64,000 nucleotides of DNA from Fictibacillus arsenicus (GTDB taxonomy: Bacteria; Bacillota; Bacilli; Bacillales; Fictibacillaceae). Location: assembly GCF_001642935.1 (NCBI RefSeq), contig NZ_CP016761.1, positions 3,844,001 to 3,908,000 of the forward strand, in the 5' to 3' direction. Within the stretch, counting starts at the first letter, position 1. Each line of letters begins with the position of its first letter. The notes beneath the pieces are model-generated. The model did not search any database. It had not been told where the DNA came from and worked only from the letters and a program-made list of their open reading frames with translations. Positions 57,066-64,000 of the stretch are shown here, piece by piece. Position numbers and translations under genes: made by a program.

Positions 57066-57803
57066 ATGAAAAAACATGTAGTTTCTACTGTTTTGGCATT
57101 CTGTCTCGCAGCTTTTTCGGTACCAAGTGCTTTTGCCCAAAATCATAACGTGTCTTATGCAGATGAGATTTTGCAGATGCAGCCGGATTTAACGGAGGAA
57201 GAATTATTATCTAGTGTTCGATCAATTGCAAAGAACACAGGAGATACCGAGGAAGCTCACCTCAAGCAAATCTATAAAGAATTAAAAAATGATCAAACGA
57301 AAGCAACAAAGGAGAAGCAGCAAGCAGGAGAGATTGGAACGATGGGCGGCAGCGGAGGAACGGTATCCGTTGGAACGAGCACAAAAGGAAACTTTTATTA
57401 CACGGCTTCTCAAACTGCTTATCTCAATCACGGACACGTTGGTATGTACTACACCAGCAGCACCATTGTCGAATCTGTTCCTGATACGGGAGTAAGGACC
57501 ATCTCAACGACATTACGAAAAGTTGATCAAGGTGATGCTCAAGTAAAATCTGTTACAACGAGTACGACGAACCGCGAAAATGCTGCAAACTGGGCATTCA
57601 GCCGCGTCGGTATTGATGATTATTCCTACAACTTTGTCACGAATCGAACAACTTCCCATATCGGTGATAAGAATTGTTCTAAACTGATATGGTCCGCTTA
57701 TAAATTAAACGGCAACCTTGATTTAGATGTAGACGGAGGACTCGGTGTTTACCCAAGAGATGTCCGAGATGCACCAGATACTAGATTAGTCCGGACCATT
57801 TAA
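57066..57803 (+). CDS. Secreted YiiX/NlpC-P60-like cysteine hydrolase
   Basis: A 245-residue exported protein. ATG 57066 follows CAGGAGGG. The signal peptide ends near AFA-Q (residue 24). A helical region (DLTEEELLSSVRSIAKNTGD) and Gly/Ser linker (GTMGGSGGTVSVGTST) precede the catalytic domain at about 110-245. AYLNHGHVGMYYTSS near 118 holds the catalytic His, and KNCSKLIWSAYKLN near 205 the Cys. The His-before-Cys order is that of circularly permuted papain-fold YiiX/YycO proteins. Likely cleaves a peptide, amide or thioester link in the envelope. Confidence 0.82.
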   Translation: MKKHVVSTVLAFCLAAFSVPSAFAQNHNVSYADEILQMQPDLTEEELLSSVRSIAKNTGDTEEAHLKQIYKELKNDQTKATKEKQQAGEIGTMGGSGGTVSVGTSTKGNFYYTASQTAYLNHGHVGMYYTSSTIVESVPDTGVRTISTTLRKVDQGDAQVKSVTTSTTNRENAANWAFSRVGIDDYSYNFVTNRTTSHIGDKNCSKLIWSAYKLNGNLDLDVDGGLGVYPRDVRDAPDTRLVRTI

Positions 57804-57808
57804 TAACG

Positions 57809-57850
57809 AGAAGGCAATAAGGGCGTAAACTTGCGAACTTATTGCCTTCT
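57809..57850 (+). terminator. Terminator of the hydrolase gene
   Basis: AGAAGGCAATAAG and CTTATTGCCTTCT, 13 perfect pairs, followed by TTATCC rather than a pure T-run; some read-through into the next gene is possible. Confidence 0.75.
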
Positions 57851-57868
57851 TTATCCGAAAAGGTGATC

Positions 57869-59062
57869 ATGATGAAAAAAGTAATACTTACTTTTGCTCT
57901 CATTATTTTAATAGGCGCTCTGGTGTATAACTTCTTTTTTGGTCAAAGTATTGATGCGTCAAATTCCCTTGAAGAAGAAGATATTAAAAATAGTAATTTT
58001 TTAGAGGATAAAAAAGCAGTTATGTATTTTTCCACGACAGCAGACCAAGATATGGACGACAAAGGAATAAGCCTTGCTGTTTTTCTCAATGATAGAGGGG
58101 AAGCAGATGCTTACCAAATGAAAGGGCTAGAGTTGGGAAGTCTTTCCGTTCATGATCGCGAACTTTTGCTTACGGATAAAAACTCAGTTAGACTGATGGG
58201 TAAAAGCTATAAAGAGTTCAACATGAAGAAGCCTCAATATACAGGAGAAAGAGCAGGTTATTTAAAAAGCAAAAATCTGCACGTTACTATTTTTAATACA
58301 GGTGTTAATAAAAACGGAGGATATGATTCGAATGTATGGTTTGGCAACAACAGCGGATTTCAAACAGCCAATATTCCTCACTATATTTTAGCCTCGGGAA
58401 TCACGGATAACGAAGTATTGATTTTGACTCAAGATACTGAACAGAATCTATATAAGTTAAGAAATGTAATGTTTACAAAAAATGATGTAAACGTGCGAGA
58501 TCTTGTTACATTAGAGAATAAAGCGAACTCCGAATTCTCTGTCCGGTCTCCTATCCTGAGTGATGCTGACTTCTATTATTTTATTCTAAGTGAATTTGTA
58601 AATGATACTAGTGAAAAAACTATATTGTTTCGAGTTCACAAAAAAACACTGAAACAAGAAAAAATCCAGTTAGCTTCTTATTCGAACATGAAGCATCCCA
58701 CAGCGGCCATTCCATATAACGTGAAAAACTCTGCCCACCTGAATAATCAAGTTCTATATTATATAAATGGTCTTGGGGAAATCATCACTTTCGATACACA
58801 AACAAGTAAGGTGAAAATATCTTTCACCTTAAAAAATGCTTCTCAAGACGGTGTGCGACATAACGAGGAAATCTTTTTTAATAGAGAGCATGTATACGTT
58901 GTACGATTTGATGAAGATACGAAAGAAAAATATTTTATTGAAAATTACTCATTAATTACCGGAGATAGCATCAAAACTATTAAAATTAATGGACTAAACG
59001 AGATTCTAAAATCTGTTAAAGGCAAATCTATTTACTCGTATGATTTTAAAATGCTGAAGTAA
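57869..59062 (+). CDS. Membrane-anchored extracytoplasmic protein, unknown
   Basis: A 397-residue protein. AAAAGG precedes ATG 57869 and the next codon ATG 57872; either could start it. MMKKVILTFALIILIGALVY then NFFFGQ is an uncleaved anchor or signal; the remaining 370 residues are exported and strand-rich (for example VMYFSTTADQDMDDKGISLA, VLILTQDTEQNLYKLRNVMF, QVLYYINGLGEIITFDTQTS), suggesting a beta-propeller. No family recognised. Lower GC than its neighbours. 65 bp after the hydrolase gene, so possibly a functional pair. Confidence 0.78.
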   Translation: MMKKVILTFALIILIGALVYNFFFGQSIDASNSLEEEDIKNSNFLEDKKAVMYFSTTADQDMDDKGISLAVFLNDRGEADAYQMKGLELGSLSVHDRELLLTDKNSVRLMGKSYKEFNMKKPQYTGERAGYLKSKNLHVTIFNTGVNKNGGYDSNVWFGNNSGFQTANIPHYILASGITDNEVLILTQDTEQNLYKLRNVMFTKNDVNVRDLVTLENKANSEFSVRSPILSDADFYYFILSEFVNDTSEKTILFRVHKKTLKQEKIQLASYSNMKHPTAAIPYNVKNSAHLNNQVLYYINGLGEIITFDTQTSKVKISFTLKNASQDGVRHNEEIFFNREHVYVVRFDEDTKEKYFIENYSLITGDSIKTIKINGLNEILKSVKGKSIYSYDFKMLK

Positions 59063-59063
59063 C

Positions 59064-59112
59064 AAAAAAGTGTAAGCCGTTTGGATTTTACCGAACTGGC
59101 TTACACTTTTTT
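59064..59112. terminator. Bidirectional terminator overlapping the MFS gene end
   Basis: AAAAAAGTGTAAGCC and GGCTTACACTTTTTT pair around 19 nt. The right arm includes the last codons of the MFS transporter gene. Confidence 0.85.
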
Positions 59113-60438
59113 CTTTATTTTGAAATGATAGATTGAAATTGCGATACACACGAGAATCGTATAGAAAATAAACACATTGCGGTATACGACTTCTAATGTA
59201 AATGCTCTTTGTCCTTCAATCAAAAGTCCCGCAATAGCCACACCAAGTGCTCCACCGAAGAATTGCACAAGCTGGAGCATACCCATGCCGGAACCTACTT
59301 CATCTTTACTTAAGATTCTAGAATTCTCGTTTGCCAGACTAGAAGTGAGACTGGAAAACCCTATGCTCGTAAACATATAAAAAATAGCTGTCATATAGAA
59401 CGCTTTCGTTCCGAGGAGCGAGAAAAGCACAGCCGATATTAGCAGCGACAGAATGCCTGCGCGCATGACAGGAAGATTGCCGAACCGATCGATCCAGCGC
59501 CCGACATATATTGCAGCAAACGCGGAAAGCATAGCACCTGGAAAAATTACGAGACCTATCACGGCCGGTTCTTTGTGAAACAGATTCGCAAGCATCACAG
59601 GCATAACAAACAAGAAAGCAAAATGAGTCATGAACGCTATAAGCCCCACAAACAAAAGCGATACATACCTGCTGTTTTTAAACAGATTGATCCGTATAAA
59701 AGGATCTACTTTTTTCTTTGAAAACAATACAAGAATCGTAAAGAACAAAACGCTCAATCCAAGCTGCCAAAAAGCGAACGAGGAAAGATAGAGTAAAAGA
59801 GTTGTAACTCCTCCACCCGTTAACAGAGCTCCAACGAAATCGAACGAACCGTCCCTTCTCTGTTCTACAGGCAGATATATTTTAAAAACAGGCAGCAGCA
59901 GCAAAACCACTCCTGTTACGATAAATAAGAAGTTCCAACCGAAAAGCTGTGTGATGCCTCCGCCAATCACTGGCCCGAGTCCAAAACCAAGAGATGCAGC
60001 CGATGAAATAAATGACATCGCGCGTCCTCGTCTTGAGATCGGAATATACCTTGTTGCAAGCACCATTCCGAGTCCAGGAACCGCTCCTGCTCCCATCGCC
60101 TGAACCATGCGGCTGACAAGAACAAAAACAAAGTTGTTGGCAAAATAGCCGATGATCGATGCGATGCCTAATATCACTAGCCCCGTCATCAATAACCTGC
60201 CAATCGGTATAAAATCAGACAAGCGGCTGAATGTAATCGTCGATAAGGCAAACACAATGGAATAACCTGATACGATCCAGGAACCAGCTGTCGGGCTTAA
60301 ATCAAACTGTGAAATGACACTCGGAAGAGCAACATTAAACATGGTTGTATTCATAACAACCAGCCAAACCGTTAAACTCCATAAAGGGATAATCCGATTT
60401 TCCTGAATCGTGCCAAAACGCGCTTCTTCACCAGGCAT
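59101..60438 (-). CDS. MFS transporter (DHA2-like drug/H+ antiporter)
   Basis: A 445-residue transporter with about 14 hydrophobic segments. The ATG at 60436-60438 lies 7 nt after AGAGGTG; a start six codons earlier has no site. Motif A-like FSRLSDFIPIGRLLMTGLVILG lies near 60, the DHA2 motif AGSWIVSGYSIVFAL near 40, and motif C GLGFGLGPVIGGGITQLFGWNFLF near 150. The second half repeats AIYVGRWIDRFGNLPVMRAG near 315. Substrate unknown; multidrug or metabolite efflux is likely. Alone between two terminators. Confidence 0.88.
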   Translation of the reverse strand: MPGEEARFGTIQENRIIPLWSLTVWLVVMNTTMFNVALPSVISQFDLSPTAGSWIVSGYSIVFALSTITFSRLSDFIPIGRLLMTGLVILGIASIIGYFANNFVFVLVSRMVQAMGAGAVPGLGMVLATRYIPISRRGRAMSFISSAASLGFGLGPVIGGGITQLFGWNFLFIVTGVVLLLLPVFKIYLPVEQRRDGSFDFVGALLTGGGVTTLLLYLSSFAFWQLGLSVLFFTILVLFSKKKVDPFIRINLFKNSRYVSLLFVGLIAFMTHFAFLFVMPVMLANLFHKEPAVIGLVIFPGAMLSAFAAIYVGRWIDRFGNLPVMRAGILSLLISAVLFSLLGTKAFYMTAIFYMFTSIGFSSLTSSLANENSRILSKDEVGSGMGMLQLVQFFGGALGVAIAGLLIEGQRAFTLEVVYRNVFIFYTILVCIAISIYHFKIKKKV

Positions 60439-60594
60439 TGTGTTCACCTCTTTCACCTAAACAATATTTCTTATCTTAGCATGAGAAGAAATTAAAAATC
60501 TTTTAATTTGCTTAGTAAAATTTACACTTTATTAGATTTTTTTCGAGAAAGCTAAAATGATATGATAAAGGTAGTTAGCATAGGAGGTATTCTC

Positions 60595-61218
60595 ATGAAA
60601 TTATTACTATTAGGAGCTTCGGGAAGAGTTGGTCAAAAGGTTGCCGAACTATCCATTCAAGAAGGAATGAAAGTGCACGCCCTCCTTCGAAACCCAGAGA
60701 AAGTCCCTTCATCAATATTAGAAAAAATAACGTATACACATGGAAATGTCTTAAATAAAGAGCAGATAGAAGAAGCCATATCGGGTAACGATATGGTAGT
60801 TAGCGCTCTATCTACTGACGGAGGAAACGTCCTTTCCGAAAGCATGCCGCTTATTATAGAGGCAATGAAAAAAGAAGGCATATCACGTATCATATCGGTC
60901 GGTACGGCTGGAATATTGCAAAGCCGAGCAGAACCTGATATGCTGCGCTACCAATCTTCTGAATCGAAACGGAAATTAACGAGAGCAGCAGAAGATCATC
61001 ATAAAGCGTATAATTTTTTGAAAGAAAGCGCTCTGGACTGGACGATCGTTTGCCCCACTTACCTGCCGGATGGAGACGCTACAGGTGTATATCGGGTCGA
61101 AGAGGACTTTTTACCAGAGGACGGAAGTAAGATCACGACAGGAGACACCGCACATTTCACTTTTTCACTAATTAAAGAGCCGCGTTTCATTAAATTCCGC
61201 GTCGGTATCGCTTACTGA
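60595..61218 (+). CDS. NAD(P)-binding oxidoreductase (atypical SDR)
   Basis: A 207-residue NmrA/YwnB-like Rossmann protein. ATG 60595 follows ATAGGAGG. The dinucleotide motif is LLLLGASGRVGQKVAELSIQEG at 3-24, with ALLRNPEKV near 34 as the NADP-ribose-phosphate clamp. NDMVVSALSTDGG near 72 and RIISVGTAGILQ near 100 replace the classical SDR catalytic tetrad, and LDWTIVCPTYLPDG near 150 is the usual family loop. A TATGAT -10 box lies at 60561. Likely a stress-responsive flavin or quinone reductase; unproven. Confidence 0.87.
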   Translation: MKLLLLGASGRVGQKVAELSIQEGMKVHALLRNPEKVPSSILEKITYTHGNVLNKEQIEEAISGNDMVVSALSTDGGNVLSESMPLIIEAMKKEGISRIISVGTAGILQSRAEPDMLRYQSSESKRKLTRAAEDHHKAYNFLKESALDWTIVCPTYLPDGDATGVYRVEEDFLPEDGSKITTGDTAHFTFSLIKEPRFIKFRVGIAY

Positions 61219-61231
61219 GACAAAGCGATAT

Positions 61232-61275
61232 AAAAAAGGCTTTTGCTGAAAAACTCTCAGCAAAAGCCTCCTTTT
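61232..61275. terminator. Bidirectional terminator, SDR and CtaM genes
   Basis: AAAAAAGGCTTTTGCTGA pairs with TCAGCAAAAGCC and CTTTTTT follows. Confidence 0.9.
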
Positions 61276-61809
61276 TTATGCATAATAAGGCGCTATCATC
61301 AAGTAGACGAGTACACCTGTTAAACTTACATACAGCCATAACGGCATCGTCCAGCGAGCGATCTTACGGTGTTTCTCCACTTGCATGTTCAATCCGCGTG
61401 TAACAGTAATCAAAGCAAGCGGCACAATCACAATCGCAAGCAGAATGTGTGTGATCAATATAAAGAAATAAATATACTTAAGCGGACCCTCTCCGCCATA
61501 AGATGTCGATTCCGTTAAATAGTGATACGTCACATAAGAGAGAAGAAAGAAAGTCGTACTCGTAAACGCTGCAAAAATGAATCGTTTATGAAGCGTTATG
61601 TTCTTCTGCTTAATAAAATAAAGAGCAGCCATTAAAAAAACGAATGTAAAGCTGTTAAAGATTGCATTCAATCGGGGCAGCAAAGTAACATCAAACGCGA
61701 TCTCCCCTTCATACTCGGGCAAGAAGAAAAGCACGGCAACCAGTACGTTGATCGCAATCGATAATCCGATTATGAGCGGTGTATAATTACGCTGTTTTGT
61801 TTCAGCCAT
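61276..61809 (-). CDS. ctaM: DUF420 protein CtaM (YozB), cytochrome oxidase assembly
   Basis: A 177-residue membrane protein with five helices. ATG 61807-61809 follows AAAGGAGC. LPRLNAIFNSFTFVFLMAALYFIKQKNITLHKRFIFAAF near 43-80 holds the conserved Asn and His, SYVTYHYLTEST near 90 another His, and THILLAIVIVPLALITVTRGLNMQVEKHRKIARWTMPLWLYVSLTGV the final ones. Staphylococcal CtaM is needed for aa3-type quinol oxidase maturation; the Bacillus homologue is YozB. No oxidase genes are in the window. Confidence 0.9.
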   Translation of the reverse strand: MAETKQRNYTPLIIGLSIAINVLVAVLFFLPEYEGEIAFDVTLLPRLNAIFNSFTFVFLMAALYFIKQKNITLHKRFIFAAFTSTTFFLLSYVTYHYLTESTSYGGEGPLKYIYFFILITHILLAIVIVPLALITVTRGLNMQVEKHRKIARWTMPLWLYVSLTGVLVYLMIAPYYA

Positions 61810-62036
61810 AGTGTATTGCTCCTTTTCAAAACAAAATGTAGTTTCTCATACCTTTTCTACACGTTTCCAACTTCATTTTACCATTCTGCACTCTAATTCC
61901 AAACTTAATAACCGCTGAAAACAGCATGCCCGATGCAAGTGTCAATAATTCTTCAAATAATGTACAGTTTCGGTTACCGAAATTAACCTTACCGGGATAC
62001 ATTCCTAGGTATACATAACGGTTTTGGCGAGTGACT

Positions 62037-62141
62037 CCAAAAGTTTTGGTTCTCAATCCAAAAATTTTGCTTCTTTATCCATGAGTTTAGGCCTTAAATC
62101 CAAAAATTTTTGCCGTTTATCCACGAGATGTCATTCCTCGA
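62037..62141. repeat. Phased tandem array, five units of exactly 21 bp
   Basis: Units begin at 62037, 62058, 62079, 62100 and 62121, each with CCA(A/C/T): CCAAAAGTTTTGGTTCTCAAT, CCAAAAATTTTGCTTCTTTAT and so on. The first two contain AAAA-TTTT palindromic centres. Lies beyond the terminator of the peptidase gene. Confidence 0.9.
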
Positions 62142-62187
62142 CAAGTTCCGCACACTCCATACCCTGCACTCTCTCATATAAAAAAGA

Positions 62188-62213
62188 AAAAACCGGCACA
62201 AAGCCGGTTTCCC
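62188..62213 (-). terminator. Terminator of the peptidase gene
   Basis: AAACCGGC-ACAAA-GCCGGTTT with TTTTTTC on the minus strand. Confidence 0.85.
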
Positions 62214-62230
62214 CTCTCCTCCCTACTTAT

Positions 62231-63934
62231 TTAAGCTCTCGCAAACTGCTCCTCGTCAATTGTGGCAAGGAACTTCTCTACTTCTCCTACCACTGACGAT
62301 ACACAGCCTTTTTCAAATGGCGAAATCAATCCTGCCTCTTCAACCAGCTTCGTGAATGGAAGGCTTCCTCCTTTTTGACAAAGAGCGAAATAGTCTTCCC
62401 AAGCACTTTCACGGTTTTCAACAGAACGCTTCCAGAACTGAAGCGCACAAATTTGGGCCAGCGTATAGTCGATATAATAGAATGGTGAACGGAAAATGTG
62501 ACCCTGTCTATGCCAGAATCCGCCGTTTTCCAAATACTCTAATCCATCATAATCACGGTGAGGCAAGTATGTTTTCTCGAGTTCTCTCCATTTCGAACGG
62601 CGCTCTGCCGGCGTTGCGTCTGGATGGTCATACACAAAGTGCTGGAACTCATCCACTGCAACACCATATGGAATGAATTCTACAGCCCCAGTTAAATGGG
62701 AGTATAGATACTTTTCCGTGTCTTTACCGAACAGTTCTTCAATCCATGGATATGTTAAAAACTCCATGCTCATTGAGTGGATTTCACAAGCTTCCAGTGT
62801 CGGGAATTGATATTCCGGCACTTCGTATCCGCGGCTCGTGTACATCTGAAACGCATGGCCGATCTCATGCAGCAGCACGCGCACATCATTATCTGATCCG
62901 TTAAAATTTGTAAAGATGAACGGAGCTTGATAATCCTGAAGATATGTACAATAACCGCCTGGAGCTTTACCTGCTTTGCTTTCAAGATCCATTAACTCAT
63001 CCTCAGCCATATAGTTGAAGAAAGCACCCGTTTCATGAGCGAGCCCAGCAAACACAAGCTTTGCCTTATCAACAATCCAGCCAGCATCACCTTGTGGCTT
63101 AGGGTTACCAGTTGTGAAGCTGAACGGCTCATCATAAAACTTCAGTTCATTTAATCCAATTCGTTTCTGCTGCTTGCCCCTTAATTTCGTGCAAAGTGGA
63201 ACAATAATTTCTTTTACTTGTTCACGGAACACCTTCACATCTGCCGCATTATAATCTGTTCTTCCCATGCGGTCATAAGCAAGCTCTGTAAAATTTTTAT
63301 AACCTAGTTTATGGGCGATCCCTGTACGCAACTTAACTAGCTCGTCATAAATAGTATCAAATTTTTCTTCGTTCAATTTCAAGAATGCATTTGCAGCTAA
63401 GCTTGCAGCTTTTCTTGTTTCGCGATCTGAAGACTGGCTGTACGGGGATAGTTGAGCAAGTGTCAGTTCTTTTTCATCAAACTCAATTTTTGCCGAAGCC
63501 ATTACCTTTACATATTCAGAGCTTAATTTATTTTCTAGTTTTAAATCTTCAAGTACAGCATCTGAATATGTTTTGACCTTTAATTCTGCCAGACGAAACA
63601 ACTGGCTGCCCCACTTCTTTTCTAACTCATCCTTATAAGGAGACTGTACAAGCGCCTCATGAAATGCCGTTACCATGCCTTGGTAGACAGGAAGATTTTC
63701 ATCCATAAATGCCTGTTCTTCTTTATAATAAGCGTCTTCCGTGTTAATCGTATGACGGATCTTCGCTAATCTCGCCTTTGACTCAAAGCTGTTGCGAAGT
63801 GAAACAACCTTTTTCATTGCTTCGTTCTGTTCATCTGCTGATGACGCATCACGAAAAATCTGTACTGCTTCTTCAAAAGCTTTTTTCAGTTCTTCCACAT
63901 TTGGTCTTTCATATGTAAATTCACTAAATTTCAT
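62231..63934 (-). CDS. M3 family oligoendopeptidase (PepF-like)
   Basis: A 567-residue zinc metallopeptidase that degrades oligopeptides in the cytoplasm. ATG 63932-63934 follows ATAGGGGGC. The active site is VRVLLHEIGHAFQMYTSRGY near 350, with HExxH ligands and catalytic Glu, and a downstream Glu in FPTLEACEIHSMSMEFLTYPW near 380 as the third ligand. GYCTYLQDYQAPFIFTNFNG near 325 is the substrate strand. Helical N- and C-terminal domains are as in the pz-peptidase/PepF group. No signal peptide. Length fits the M3 oligoendopeptidases of Bacillus. Confidence 0.93.
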   Translation of the reverse strand: MKFSEFTYERPNVEELKKAFEEAVQIFRDASSADEQNEAMKKVVSLRNSFESKARLAKIRHTINTEDAYYKEEQAFMDENLPVYQGMVTAFHEALVQSPYKDELEKKWGSQLFRLAELKVKTYSDAVLEDLKLENKLSSEYVKVMASAKIEFDEKELTLAQLSPYSQSSDRETRKAASLAANAFLKLNEEKFDTIYDELVKLRTGIAHKLGYKNFTELAYDRMGRTDYNAADVKVFREQVKEIIVPLCTKLRGKQQKRIGLNELKFYDEPFSFTTGNPKPQGDAGWIVDKAKLVFAGLAHETGAFFNYMAEDELMDLESKAGKAPGGYCTYLQDYQAPFIFTNFNGSDNDVRVLLHEIGHAFQMYTSRGYEVPEYQFPTLEACEIHSMSMEFLTYPWIEELFGKDTEKYLYSHLTGAVEFIPYGVAVDEFQHFVYDHPDATPAERRSKWRELEKTYLPHRDYDGLEYLENGGFWHRQGHIFRSPFYYIDYTLAQICALQFWKRSVENRESAWEDYFALCQKGGSLPFTKLVEEAGLISPFEKGCVSSVVGEVEKFLATIDEEQFARA

Positions 63935-64000
63935 GTCGATGCCCCCTATAAATTTTGCTTTATACCAATTTCTACAAACCGCTCCCTTTCTCCTGTAATA

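Larger units (their letters stand above)
61810..62230. other. Spacer between pepF-like and ctaM genes
   Basis: 421 bp. It contains the five-unit 21-bp array at 62037-62141, then the terminator of the peptidase gene. Nothing gene-like was found. Confidence 0.65.

Noticed and set aside
1-64000. CRISPR arrays, tRNA and rRNA genes, prophage or insertion-sequence genes, riboswitches or T-boxes (for example ahead of argS or the purine permease)
   Set aside because: Looked for and not seen. The repeat arrays have 20-21 bp periods without separate spacers, so they are not CRISPRs; argS is coupled to the DUF1934 gene with no T-box leader.

Overview
The window is chromosomal DNA of an endospore-forming Gram-positive of the family Bacillaceae. 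The evidence is gene order and content: fadF-cls-uvsE, argS with its DUF1934 partner, speE-speB, pbpG-ywhD, ywfO-ywgA, lipL-pta, hemQ, cwlJ-gerQ, ywdK and ywdI appear in roughly the order known from the Bacillus subtilis ywj-ywd region, with good Shine-Dalgarno sites and moderate GC. Fictibacillus or a relative is my best guess, but the sequence alone does not fix the genus. No rRNA, tRNA, prophage, transposase gene or CRISPR array was seen.

Layout. 1-6451 (minus): a fatty-acid beta-oxidation cluster (FadF, thiolase, 3-hydroxybutyryl-CoA dehydrogenase, two acyl-CoA dehydrogenases, the last cut by the window edge), with a FadR-type operator ahead of fadF and a cre site ahead of the thiolase. 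6654-13002: cardiolipin synthase, UV endonuclease, a hydrolase with a 56-residue XapX protein, a DinB-like protein, argS and DUF1934. 13227-17552: an oxidoreductase, a GAF-STAS protein and an orphan PAS histidine kinase. 17553-24113: an AmiS/UreI-type channel, polyamine genes, a 28-codon holin-like toxin gene, a Na+/amino-acid symporter and an amidohydrolase. 24215-32601: PBP1, YwhD, a purine permease, an ArsR repressor with two SRPBCC proteins, a lipoprotein, YwgA and YwfO. 33103-39902: methyltransferase, LipL, Pta, a copper-storage-like protein, Spo0M, HemQ, and the germination pair CwlJ-GerQ. 40017-48901: small membrane proteins around a LexA box, YwdI, carbonic anhydrase, stress and lipid genes, YajQ and a frameshifted gene. 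48996-63934: YunD-like phosphatase, unknown membrane proteins, a YcgRQ-like pair behind a Zur-type box, a secreted NlpC/P60-like protein, an MFS transporter, CtaM and a PepF-like peptidase.

Three things stand out beyond ordinary genes. (1) A dispersed structured element of about 130-215 bp occurs nine times, always between genes, with inverted ends and compensatory changes in its stems; two copies carry a related internal insert. (2) Eight intergenic spacers hold short tandem arrays of unrelated sequence with an almost invariant 21-bp period (20 bp in one), most of them where genes converge. (3) A compact holin-like toxin locus, too small for ordinary gene calling, has a structured leader and trailer as in type I toxin-antitoxin loci.

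Regulatory sites readable in the sequence include FadR-, CcpA-, PurR-, LexA-, Zur-, sigma-B-, sigma-W- and sigma-G-like motifs. They were matched by eye to consensus sequences remembered from B. subtilis and should be treated as candidates.
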